Source of the DNA: Cronobacter universalis NCTC 9529
GTDB lineage: Bacteria > Pseudomonadota > Gammaproteobacteria > Enterobacterales > Enterobacteriaceae
DNA length: 64,000 nucleotides
Direction of reading: 5' to 3'
Assembly (NCBI RefSeq): GCF_001277175.1
Contig: NZ_CP012257.1
Location: forward strand, 1,674,001 to 1,738,000
The translations under genes were made by a program, and so were the position numbers. The notes beneath the pieces were generated by a model, which saw nothing but the letters and a program-made list of their open reading frames with translations, had not been told where the DNA came from and did not search any database. This document shows, in pieces, positions 1-7,804 of this stretch. Position 1 is the first letter of the stretch. Every line of letters begins with the position of its first letter.

Positions 1-594
1 ACCGCGCAGCCCGCGCCTGCCCCCGCGCCGGTGGTTAACGGTTCCATTTTCCAGTCCGTACAGCAGATTAACTACGGTTATCAACCGCTGTTCGAAGATC
101 GTCGTCCGCGTAACGTCGGCGATACGCTCACGATTGAGCTGCAAGAAAACGTCAGCGCGAGCAAGAGCTCGTCGGCGAACGCCAGCCGCGACGGCAAGAC
201 CAATTTCGGTCTCGACACCGTTCCGCGCTATCTGCAGGGCCTCTTCGGCAATGCGCGCGCCGATATCAGCGCATCCGGCGGCAATACCTTTAATGGCAAA
301 GGCGGCGCTAACGCCAGCAACACCTTCAGCGGCACGCTGACCGTGACCGTCGATCAGGTTCTCGCCAACGGCAACCTGCATGTGGTCGGTGAAAAACAGA
401 TTGCCATCAACCAGGGCACAGAATTTATCCGCTTCTCGGGCGTGGTTAACCCTCGCACCATCAGCGGCAGCAACACGGTACCGTCCACCCAGGTGGCGGA
501 TGCCCGAATCGAATATGTCGGCAACGGCTACATCAACGAAGCGCAGAACATGGGATGGCTACAGCGTTTCTTCCTTAATTTATCGCCGATGTAA
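1..594 (+). CDS. flgH: Flagellar L-ring protein FlgH, 5' truncated by window edge
   Basis: Outer-membrane lipoprotein that forms the L-ring, the bushing around the flagellar rod in the outer membrane. The frame is open from base 1, so the start codon, signal peptide and lipobox lie upstream. 197 codons are present of about 232 in E. coli. The visible part begins in a Pro/Ala-rich linker (residues 2-11) followed by the conserved [21 protein letters not shown] stretch and ends at TAA 592-594. It sits 12 nt before flgI, as in the E. coli flgB-J operon. An internal ATG at base 31 is not the true start, because the conserved frame continues upstream. Confidence 0.97.
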   Translation, partial: TAQPAPAPAPVVNGSIFQSVQQINYGYQPLFEDRRPRNVGDTLTIELQENVSASKSSSANASRDGKTNFGLDTVPRYLQGLFGNARADISASGGNTFNGKGGANASNTFSGTLTVTVDQVLANGNLHVVGEKQIAINQGTEFIRFSGVVNPRTISGSNTVPSTQVADARIEYVGNGYINEAQNMGWLQRFFLNLSPM

Positions 595-606
595 CAGAGG
601 TGAAAA

Positions 607-1704
607 ATGTTTAAATCGCTCCCAGGACTCCTGCTGCTGCTCGTCGCGACTTTCGCGCAGGCTGACCGCATTCGTGACTTAACCACCGTACAGGGCGTGC
701 GTGAAAACTCCCTGATCGGCTACGGCCTTGTGGTGGGCCTTGACGGCACTGGCGACCAGACGACCCAGACGCCGTTTACCACCCAGAGCCTGAACAACAT
801 GCTCTCTCAGCTGGGGATCACCGTTCCGGCGGGCACCAACATGCAGTTGAAAAACGTGGCGGCGGTCATGGTTACCGCGTCCTACCCGGCGTTCGCGCGC
901 CAGGGGCAGGCCATCGACGTGGTGGTCTCCTCCATGGGTAACGCCAAGAGCCTGCGCGGCGGTACGCTCCTGATGACGCCGCTGAAAGGCGTCGATAACC
1001 AGGTCTACGCGCTGGCGCAGGGCAACATTCTGATCGGCGGCGCGGGCGCTTCCGCAGGCGGCAGCAGCGTGCAGGTGAATCAGCTTAACGGCGGGCGTAT
1101 CACCAACGGCGCGGTGATTGAGCGCGAGCTGCCGACCCAGTTCGGCAACGGCAACACCATTAACCTGCAGCTGAACAATGATGACTTCACGCTGGCGCAG
1201 CAGATCTCCGACACCATCAACCGCGCGCGCGGTTATGGCTCCGCGGTGCCGCTGGACGCCCGTACCGTTCAGGTGCGCGCGCCGAGCGGCGGCAGCTCTC
1301 AGGTGCAGCTGCTGGCAGGTATCCAGAACCTCGAAGTGAATGTCGCGGTACAGGACGCCAAAGTCATTATTAACTCACGCACCGGCTCGGTCGTGATGAA
1401 CCGCGAAGTGTCGCTGGACAGCTGCGCGGTCGCGCAGGGCAACCTCTCGGTGACGGTTAACCAGCAGGCCAACGTCAGCCAGCCGAATACGCCGTTTGGC
1501 GGCGGCCAGACTGTCGTGACGCCGCAGACGCAGATCGATATGCGCCAGAGCGGCGGCGCGCTGCAGCGCGTAACCTCCAGCGCCAACCTGAACAGCGTCG
1601 TGCGCGCGCTTAACGCGCTGGGCGCCACGCCGATGGATCTGATGTCGATTCTGCAATCCATGCAAAGCGCGGGGTGTCTGCGCGCAAAACTGGAAATCAT
1701 CTGA
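607..1704 (+). CDS. flgI: Flagellar P-ring protein FlgI
   Basis: Periplasmic protein that assembles into the P-ring around the rod at the peptidoglycan layer. It has 365 residues, the family length. A Sec signal peptide covers about residues 1-19 (hydrophobic [12 protein letters not shown], predicted cleavage before DRIRDL). Two cysteines (in LDSCAVAQ and near the C-terminus in SAGCLRAK) fit the intramolecular disulfide known to stabilise FlgI. The ATG at 607 follows an AGAGGTG ribosome site. The stop TGA (1702-1704) overlaps the flgJ ATG by one base, which suggests translational coupling. Confidence 0.97.
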   Translation: MFKSLPGLLLLLVATFAQADRIRDLTTVQGVRENSLIGYGLVVGLDGTGDQTTQTPFTTQSLNNMLSQLGITVPAGTNMQLKNVAAVMVTASYPAFARQGQAIDVVVSSMGNAKSLRGGTLLMTPLKGVDNQVYALAQGNILIGGAGASAGGSSVQVNQLNGGRITNGAVIERELPTQFGNGNTINLQLNNDDFTLAQQISDTINRARGYGSAVPLDARTVQVRAPSGGSSQVQLLAGIQNLEVNVAVQDAKVIINSRTGSVVMNREVSLDSCAVAQGNLSVTVNQQANVSQPNTPFGGGQTVVTPQTQIDMRQSGGALQRVTSSANLNSVVRALNALGATPMDLMSILQSMQSAGCLRAKLEII

Positions 1705-2669
1705 TGCTGACTGATAGCAAATTACTGTCCAGCGCCGCCTTTGACGCGCAATCGCTTAATGACCTGAAAACTAAGGTCGCAAAGGATCCGAACGGCAACC
1801 TGAAATCGGTTGCCCGTCAGATGGAAGGGATGTTCGTGCAAATGATGCTGAAAAGCATGCGCGAAGCGCTGCCCAAGGATGGGCTGTTCAGTAGCGATCA
1901 GACCCGGCTTTACACCAGCATGTACGATCAGCAAATCGCCCAGCAGATGACGGCGGGCAAAGGCTTAGGCCTCGCGGACATGATGGTGAAACAGATGGGC
2001 GGCGATCCGGCTTCCGCCGAGCAGCCCGCCGCCGCTGCGGATACCGCGTCTCAGGTGCCGATGAAGTTCGATATCGATACCATGAACAGCTACCGCAACC
2101 AGGCGATTACGCAGATTGTGCGCCAGGCGATGCCGAAGGCGCCGTCAAACGAAGAGCCGCTCTCCGGCGACAGCAAAGACTTCCTGGCGCAGCTTTCGCT
2201 GCCTGCGAAGCTTGCCAGTCAGCAGAGCGGCGTGCCTCACCACCTGATTCTGGCGCAGGCCGCGCTGGAATCGGGCTGGGGTCAGCGCCAGATCCGCAAA
2301 GAGAACGGCGAGCCGAGCTTTAATATCTTCGGCGTCAAGGCGACCTCTTCATGGAAAGGGCCGGTGACCGAGATAACCACCACCGAATATGAAAACGGCG
2401 AAGCGAAAAAGGTCAAAGCGAAGTTCCGCGTTTACGGCTCCTATCTTGAGGCGCTGTCGGATTACGTGGGTATGCTGACGCGCAACCCGCGCTATGCGGC
2501 GGTGACCACGGCCGCCTCGGCGGAAGAGGGGGCGAAAGCCTTGCAGAGCGCCGGTTACGCGACCGATCCGAACTACGCCCGCAAGCTGACCAGCATGATC
2601 CAGCAGATGAAATCGCTGGGTGAAAAGGTGAGCAAAGCGTACAGCCAGGATATCTCGACGCTGTTCTGA
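1704..2669 (+). CDS. flgJ: Flagellar rod-cap protein / peptidoglycan hydrolase FlgJ
   Basis: Bifunctional rod-assembly factor of 321 residues (E. coli 313). The N-terminal half (about 1-150) is the rod-capping domain. The C-terminal half (about 155-321) is a GH73-type hydrolase that opens the peptidoglycan for the growing rod. The likely catalytic Glu189 lies in the family motif ALESGWGQ. A start at 1704 is preferred over an in-frame ATG 30 nt upstream because it gives the conserved N-terminus [14 protein letters not shown] and an ATG overlapping the flgI stop. The inter-domain linker is Ala-rich (about residues 100-115). Confidence 0.96.
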   Translation: MLTDSKLLSSAAFDAQSLNDLKTKVAKDPNGNLKSVARQMEGMFVQMMLKSMREALPKDGLFSSDQTRLYTSMYDQQIAQQMTAGKGLGLADMMVKQMGGDPASAEQPAAAADTASQVPMKFDIDTMNSYRNQAITQIVRQAMPKAPSNEEPLSGDSKDFLAQLSLPAKLASQQSGVPHHLILAQAALESGWGQRQIRKENGEPSFNIFGVKATSSWKGPVTEITTTEYENGEAKKVKAKFRVYGSYLEALSDYVGMLTRNPRYAAVTTAASAEEGAKALQSAGYATDPNYARKLTSMIQQMKSLGEKVSKAYSQDISTLF

Positions 2670-2675
2670 AATCGC

Positions 2676-2702
2676 TCAAGTTCTCTTAAGCGCTGCCGAT
2701 AA
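2676..2702 (+). promoter_or_regulatory. Sigma-28 (FliA) promoter for flgKL
   Basis: TCAAGTTC (2676-2683), an 11-nt spacer and GCCGATAA (2695-2702). The -10 element is identical to the FliA consensus and the -35 element differs from TAAAGTTT at three positions. It lies 42 nt upstream of the flgK ATG, the place of the class-3 flgKL promoter in E. coli and Salmonella. Confidence 0.93.
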
Positions 2703-2744
2703 ATATCGTCAGGACCCGCATATGAATGTTCAAAAGGAACCTCC

Positions 2745-4403
2745 ATGTCCAGTAGCTTAATTAACAGCGCCATGAGTGGCCTGAGTGCGGCACAAACCGC
2801 ACTGAGCACGGTGAGCAATAACATTTCTAACTATAACGTCGCAGGCTATACCCGCCAGACCACTATTCTGGGGCAGTCTAACAGCACCATGACGCAGGGC
2901 GGCTGGGTCGGCAACGGCGTGTTTGTTTCAGGTATTCAGCGTGAATATGATGCGTTCATCACCAATCAGCTGAACGCCGCGCAAAACCAGAGCAGCGGCT
3001 TAACCACCCGCTATGAGCAGATGTCGAAAATCGACGATATGGTCTCTGGCACCACCAATAATATCTCCACCACCATGCAGGATTTCTTCAAAAGCCTGCA
3101 AACGCTGACCAGCAACGCCGAAGATCCGGCCGCGCGTCAGACCCTGCTGGGTAAAGCAGACGGTCTGGTTAACCAGTTTAAAGTGGTGGATCAGTATCTG
3201 CGCGACCAGGATAAGCAGGTCAACACGGCCATTACCGCCAGCGTCCAGCAGATCAATAACTACGCCACCCAGATTGCGTCGCTGAACGAACAGATCACCC
3301 GCCTGACCGGCATGGGCGCCGGCGCGTCGCCGAACGATCTGTTGGATCAGCGCGATCAGCTGGTGAGCGAACTGAATAAAATCGTCGGCGTAGATGTCGC
3401 TGTTCAGGACGGCAACACCTTTAACGTCACGATGGCGAACGGCTATAACCTGGTGCAGGGCAGCAAGGCGAGCCAGCTGGCTGCCGTACCGTCCAGCGCC
3501 GATCCGGCCCGCACGACGATCGCGTTTGTCGACAAGACGGCCGGCAACATTGAGATCCCGGAGAAACTGGTGACTACCGGTTCACTGGGCGGTCTCATCG
3601 CCTTCCGCAGCGAAGATCTCGACCAGGCGCGTAATAACCTGGGCCAGATCGCGCTTGCTTTCGGCGACGCATTTAATAAACAGCACGAAGCGGGCTTTGA
3701 CGCTAACGGCGACGCCGGTAAAGCGTTCTTCACGCTGGGTTCCGCCGCGGCCATGAGCAACGCGCGCAACATCGGCTCTGCTTCGCTGACGGCGACGATT
3801 ACCGACAGCACCGCGGTAAAAGCCAGCAACTACCAGATGGCTTACGACGGCACGAACTGGAAAGTGACGCGCCTGTCTGACAACGTGACCGTGAACGCCA
3901 CGCCGACCACCGATGGCTCCGGCAACGTGACCGCGCTGGAGTTTGACGGCCTGAAGATTGGCATCACGGGCGCGGCCGCGAACAAAGACACCTTTATCGT
4001 GAAGCCGGTCAACGACGTGATCATTAGCATGGATGTCGCCGTTCACGACGAGTCTGAAATCGCGATGGCGTCGACGGCGACCTCCGGCGAGAGCGACAAC
4101 CGTAACGGTAAGGCGCTGCTGGATCTGCAAAACAGCAAGACGGTCGGCGGCAGCAAAACGTTTAACGATGCGTACGCGGCGTTTATCAGTGAAGTGGGTA
4201 ACAAAACCAACACGCTGAAAAGCTCCAGCACCACCCAGACTAACGTGGTCACGCAGCTGACTAACCAGCAGCAGTCCATTTCCGGGGTAAACCTGGATGA
4301 AGAGTACGGCAACCTGCAACGCTATCAGCAGTACTACCTGGCGAATGCCCAGGTGCTGCAAACCGCGTCCACGGTGTTTGACGCGCTTCTCCAGATTCGC
4401 TAA
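2745..4403 (+). CDS. flgK: Flagellar hook-filament junction protein FlgK (HAP1)
   Basis: Secreted by the flagellar export apparatus. It forms the first ring between hook and filament. 552 residues, the family size (E. coli 547, Salmonella 553). The N-terminal rod/hook signature is visible (MSSSLINSAMSGLSAAQTAL, then NISNYNVAGYTRQ), and the C-terminal coiled-coil-forming segment ends ANAQVLQTASTVFDALLQIR. The middle part is the variable D2/D3 region. Translation starts at ATG 2745 behind AAAGGAACC. It is transcribed from the sigma-28 promoter just upstream and probably also by read-through from flgJ. flgL follows after 14 nt. Confidence 0.97.
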   Translation: MSSSLINSAMSGLSAAQTALSTVSNNISNYNVAGYTRQTTILGQSNSTMTQGGWVGNGVFVSGIQREYDAFITNQLNAAQNQSSGLTTRYEQMSKIDDMVSGTTNNISTTMQDFFKSLQTLTSNAEDPAARQTLLGKADGLVNQFKVVDQYLRDQDKQVNTAITASVQQINNYATQIASLNEQITRLTGMGAGASPNDLLDQRDQLVSELNKIVGVDVAVQDGNTFNVTMANGYNLVQGSKASQLAAVPSSADPARTTIAFVDKTAGNIEIPEKLVTTGSLGGLIAFRSEDLDQARNNLGQIALAFGDAFNKQHEAGFDANGDAGKAFFTLGSAAAMSNARNIGSASLTATITDSTAVKASNYQMAYDGTNWKVTRLSDNVTVNATPTTDGSGNVTALEFDGLKIGITGAAANKDTFIVKPVNDVIISMDVAVHDESEIAMASTATSGESDNRNGKALLDLQNSKTVGGSKTFNDAYAAFISEVGNKTNTLKSSSTTQTNVVTQLTNQQQSISGVNLDEEYGNLQRYQQYYLANAQVLQTASTVFDALLQIR

Positions 4404-4417
4404 CAGGGAACCGAACG

Positions 4418-5380
4418 ATGCGTATTAGCACTCAAATGATGTATCAGCAGAACATGCGGGGTATTACCGACTCGCAGAGTACCTGGCTGAAATACGGTGA
4501 GCAGATGTCCACCGGCAAACGCGTTAACCGTCCGTCTGACGATCCGATCGCCGCCGCTCAGGCCGTGGTGCTCTCCCAGGCGCAGGCGCAGAACGAGCAG
4601 TACACCCAGGCGCGTACCTTCGCGACCCAGAAAGTGTCGCTGGAATCGAGCGTGCTGAACCAGGTGACCAGCGTTATCACCTCCGCGCAGGAAAAAATCG
4701 TTTACGCGAACAACGGCACGCTCAGCGACACCGACCGCGCGTCGGTCGCGACAGACCTGCAGGGGATGCGCGATCAGCTGCTGAACCTGGCGAACAGCAC
4801 CGACGGTAACGGCCGCTATATTTTCGCGGGCTATAAAACCGATGCGGCGCCATTCTCCGGCACGCCTGGCAACATCACGTATAACGGCGGTACCGAAAAC
4901 ATCACGCAGCAGGTGGATTCCGCGCGTACGATGGTTATCGGCCACACCGGCAACCTGGTGTTTGACAGCATCACCAGCAACGCCAAGCCGGAGCCGGATG
5001 GCTCGGCCAGCGAAACCAACCTGTTCAAAATGCTCGACTCCGCTATCGCCGCGCTGAAAACGCCGATGGAAGGCGCCGATGAGACGACCCAGCAGGGCCT
5101 GCTGGATGCTATCTCCAAAACATCGCGTGGCCTGAGCAACTCGCTGGATAACGTCGGGACGGTACTGGCGGAAGTGGGTACCCAGCAGAAAGAGCTGGAA
5201 AACCTGGATCAGCTGGGCGCTGAACGCTCTCTGGGCCAGACGGCGCAGATGAGCAACCTGGTGGATGTGGACTGGAACTCAGCCATCTCCTCCTACGTGA
5301 TGCAGCAGGCGGCGCTTCAGGCTTCCTACAAAGCGTTTAGCGATATGCAGGGCATGTCGCTGTTCCAGTTGAATAAATAA
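4418..5380 (+). CDS. flgL: Flagellar hook-filament junction protein FlgL (HAP3)
   Basis: Forms the second junction ring, on which the flagellin filament grows. 320 residues (E. coli 317). It begins MRISTQMMYQQNMRGI and carries the flagellin-like N-terminal helix with GKRVNRPSDDPIAA. The C-terminal helix (SSYVMQQAALQASYKAFSDM) matches the flagellin/HAP3 family. The ribosome site CAGGGAACC precedes ATG 4418. It is the last gene of the flagellar unit. A hairpin and a strong terminator follow. Confidence 0.97.
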   Translation: MRISTQMMYQQNMRGITDSQSTWLKYGEQMSTGKRVNRPSDDPIAAAQAVVLSQAQAQNEQYTQARTFATQKVSLESSVLNQVTSVITSAQEKIVYANNGTLSDTDRASVATDLQGMRDQLLNLANSTDGNGRYIFAGYKTDAAPFSGTPGNITYNGGTENITQQVDSARTMVIGHTGNLVFDSITSNAKPEPDGSASETNLFKMLDSAIAALKTPMEGADETTQQGLLDAISKTSRGLSNSLDNVGTVLAEVGTQQKELENLDQLGAERSLGQTAQMSNLVDVDWNSAISSYVMQQAALQASYKAFSDMQGMSLFQLNK

Positions 5381-5393
5381 GTTTGTCGATTTG

Positions 5394-5420
5394 AAGCATG
5401 CCATGAAACTGGGCATGCTT
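5394..5420 (+). repeat. Perfect 9-bp inverted repeat after flgL
   Basis: AAGCATGCC (5394-5402), 9-nt loop, GGCATGCTT (5412-5420). It has no U-tract of its own and stands 5 nt before the flgL terminator stem. It may be a 3'-end stabilising hairpin; its function is unknown. Confidence 0.6.
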
Positions 5421-5425
5421 GATGT

Positions 5426-5459
5426 GCCCGCCTCACGATACTGAGGCGGGCTTTTTTTT
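5426..5459 (+). terminator. Rho-independent terminator of flgKL
   Basis: GCCCGCCTCA (5426-5435) pairs with TGAGGCGGGC (5442-5451), followed by eight T residues (5452-5459). It ends the flagellar transcription unit before the convergent transporter gene. Confidence 0.93.
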
Positions 5460-5461
5460 GC

Positions 5462-6694
5462 TTAGCGCGCGGGCTCTTGCGCCACGACGCCTGCCGGGCG
5501 CGCTTTTTGCGTCAGGCGAATCACCAGCGCCACGCCGCTTGCGAGCGTCGCCAGCGCCACCACCGCAGGCCAGCCGCCGAACGCCCAGGCTTTACTGCCG
5601 AGCAGCGATCCCAGCGCCATACCAATAAACACGCCGGTAAAGAGCAGGGCGTTAAGACGACCGCGCGCTTTTGGCTCCAGGCTGTAGACCAGCGTCTGGT
5701 GCGCCACCAACGACGACTGCAAGCCTAAATCAAAACCGACCGCCGCGACGGCAATCAGCACTAACTGCATGGATGGCGAAAGCAGGGGCAGCGCGAACAT
5801 CGCGGCAAACGAGAGCATCACCAGCAGGCTGCCGAGCTGCGTGACCCGCGCCGGGCCGAAGCGATCCGAGAGCGCGCCGGAGAGCGGGGCGGCCAGCGCG
5901 CCCGCGGCGCCCGCCAGACCAAAAGCGCCCGCGACCGCGCTCCCCATGTGGAATTTATCGGCCAGCATCACCGCAAGCATCGACCAGAACGCGCTAAAGC
6001 CAATCGACAGAAAGCCCTGCGCCAGCGCCGCGCCGCGCAGCGTCGGGTAGCGTTTCCACAGGCCGCCCATGGAGTGCAGCAGGGCCGGGTAGCTCAGCGT
6101 TGCATGGGTTTCAAAGCGCGGCAGCACGCGCCACAGCACCAGCCCCGTGAGCGCGATGCTGGCGGCGGCGAGCTGATACATGACTCGCCAGCCAAAGGCC
6201 GCGCTGATAACGCCGCTCACCGAGCGCGAGAGCAGGATGCCAAGCAGCAGACCGGTCATTACGGTGCCGACAATTTTACCCTGCTGTCCGGCGGGCGAGA
6301 GGATCGCGGCGGCGGGCACGATATCCTGCGCCATCGTCGCCATCATCCCCACCAGCAGGCTTAATACCAGCAGACTGTGCAGGCCGCCGCTCAGGCTGTA
6401 GAGCGCCAGCATGACGGCGAGCGCCAGGCACTTCACCAGAATCAGCGTGCGGCGGTCGTGACGATCGCCCAGCGGCAGCAGAAACAGAATGCCGAGCGCG
6501 TAGCCTGCCTGGGTCAGCGTCGGGATAAGGCCCATGCCGTCCACACTCAGATGTAGATCGCTGCCGATAAGCGGCAGGATAGGCTGCGCGTAGTAAATCG
6601 AGGCGACGCTCAGGCCTGTCGCCATCGCCAGAATCAGTATCAGCAGCCGGGAGAGCCCGGGGGCGGGTTGTGCGGCGTCGTTATGGTTATTCAT
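5462..6694 (-). CDS. Major facilitator superfamily transporter, substrate unknown
   Basis: Predicted inner-membrane secondary transporter of 410 residues with about 12 hydrophobic segments. The MFS loop motif appears as LPLGDRHDRRTL between helices 2 and 3, with a weaker repeat GALSDRFGPARV in the second half. The class resembles drug/sugar-efflux MFS proteins such as YgaY. The ATG at 6694 (MNNHNDAAQP) is chosen because GAGGG precedes it and the first helix starts about 15 residues later. The longer open frame upstream runs into the divergent regulator and lacks similarity. It is divergent from a LysR gene, which is its likely regulator. E. coli has no gene pair here between flgL and rne. Confidence 0.85.
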   Translation of the reverse strand: MNNHNDAAQPAPGLSRLLILILAMATGLSVASIYYAQPILPLIGSDLHLSVDGMGLIPTLTQAGYALGILFLLPLGDRHDRRTLILVKCLALAVMLALYSLSGGLHSLLVLSLLVGMMATMAQDIVPAAAILSPAGQQGKIVGTVMTGLLLGILLSRSVSGVISAAFGWRVMYQLAAASIALTGLVLWRVLPRFETHATLSYPALLHSMGGLWKRYPTLRGAALAQGFLSIGFSAFWSMLAVMLADKFHMGSAVAGAFGLAGAAGALAAPLSGALSDRFGPARVTQLGSLLVMLSFAAMFALPLLSPSMQLVLIAVAAVGFDLGLQSSLVAHQTLVYSLEPKARGRLNALLFTGVFIGMALGSLLGSKAWAFGGWPAVVALATLASGVALVIRLTQKARPAGVVAQEPAR

Positions 6695-6775
6695 GGTGAA
6701 ACCCTCGTGTGTAGTCAGTGCGGAGGATTGTCCGCCCGCGGCGGCTGGCGCGGTAGAGGCCGACATGATAAAACG

Positions 6776-6796
6776 GTTATACGTGTAGCGTATGAC
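6776..6796. promoter_or_regulatory. Candidate LysR-type operator between the divergent genes
   Basis: Imperfect dyad GTTATACG-TGTAG-CGTATGAC (8-bp arms, one mismatch; core ATACG-N5-CGTAT perfect). It lies in the interval between the MFS start (6694) and the LysR gene and overlaps the first possible LysR start codon. Its T-N11-A-like spacing fits LysR-type binding sites. The link to this regulator is inference. Confidence 0.5.
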
Positions 6797-7748
6797 AAGA
6801 ATAAATTTTATGGGTATTGAGCGTATAGATCGCGTAGAGCTGATGCATACCTTTGTGCGGATCATCGAAAGCGGCTCGCTCTCTGCGGCCGCGCAGCAGA
6901 TGAACACCACCCAGGCGACCGTCAGCCGCCGCCTCAAATCGCTGGAGGATTTGCTGGGGGCGAGACTGCTTCTGCGAACCACACACGCCATGAAACTCAC
7001 CGATGACGGCGAGCGCTGCTATCAGCACGCCCGCAGCGTGCTGGCGAGCTGGCAGGCGCTTGAGGATGAAATAAAAAACGCCGAAGGGGAGCCGGTCGGC
7101 GTATTGCGCGTGCGCGCGCCGCACGCATTCGGTCAGGATCAGCTTATCGCGCCGCTGACCGACTTTCTGAACCGCTATCCGGGGCTGTGCGTCGACTGGA
7201 TGCTGAACGACAAGTCACCAGACTTTATCAGCGATAATATCGACTGCGCGCTGCACGTCGGCCCGGATATCGACCCGTCGGTCATTGCCGTACAGCTCGC
7301 CGAAGTGCCGCGCATTGTGGTCGCCTCGCCGGATCTGGTGGCGCGCCACCCGCCAGTGAAAGCGATTGACGAGCTCGCCGCGCTGCCGTGGGTGGCGCTC
7401 AGCACCTTTTACCGTCGCGAAGTGACGCTGCATCATACGCAGAGCGGCGAACGGCAGACCTTTACGGTGATGCCGCGCCTGAGTTCCGACAGCCTCTACG
7501 CTATCCGCCGAACCATTCTTAACGGCCTGGGCGTGGGGATGATTTCCGCATGGGCGGTGGAAGAGGATCTGCGCGAGGGACGTCTGGTGCAGCTGTTGCC
7601 GCTGTGGCAGGCGCCCGCGCTGCCGGTATATCTGCTCTATCCGTGGGCGCGCTACTATCCGGCGCGACTGCGTCGTTTTCTGGAGCTGATGAAAGCGGTG
7701 ATGCCTGAGCTGGCGGGGATGCGGCAGATAACCGCGGCGAAGCGTTAG
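6792..7748 (+). CDS. LysR-family transcriptional regulator
   Basis: Up to 318 residues. The N-terminal winged helix-turn-helix (about residues 14-72) contains GSLSAAAQQMNTTQATVSRRLKSL. The rest (about 95-300) is the LysR substrate-binding domain. Two starts are possible: ATG 6792, and ATG 6810 (MGIERIDRVELM). The second leaves the dyad at 6776-6796 entirely untranslated and gives a more typical LysR N-terminus. Neither has a strong ribosome site. Being divergent from the MFS transporter suggests local control of that gene in response to its substrate. The effector is not identifiable from sequence. Confidence 0.9.
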   Translation: MTRINFMGIERIDRVELMHTFVRIIESGSLSAAAQQMNTTQATVSRRLKSLEDLLGARLLLRTTHAMKLTDDGERCYQHARSVLASWQALEDEIKNAEGEPVGVLRVRAPHAFGQDQLIAPLTDFLNRYPGLCVDWMLNDKSPDFISDNIDCALHVGPDIDPSVIAVQLAEVPRIVVASPDLVARHPPVKAIDELAALPWVALSTFYRREVTLHHTQSGERQTFTVMPRLSSDSLYAIRRTILNGLGVGMISAWAVEEDLREGRLVQLLPLWQAPALPVYLLYPWARYYPARLRRFLELMKAVMPELAGMRQITAAKR

Positions 7749-7763
7749 TGGAAAACAGGCAAT

Positions 7764-7792
7764 AAAAAAGCCGGTCAGAGACCGGCTTTTTT
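7764..7792. terminator. Bidirectional terminator between the LysR gene and rne
   Basis: AGCCGGT (7769-7775) pairs with ACCGGCT (7781-7787). An A-run on the left and a T-run on the right let it work for both convergent genes. Confidence 0.9.
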
Positions 7793-7804
7793 GTGCGGGG
7801 AGAG

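Noticed and set aside
6695..7000. N-terminal 102-codon extension of the MFS transporter frame
   Set aside because: It runs through the divergent promoter and the LysR coding region, has no hydrophobic helix pattern and no ribosome site. ATG 6694 starts the typical MFS N-terminus.
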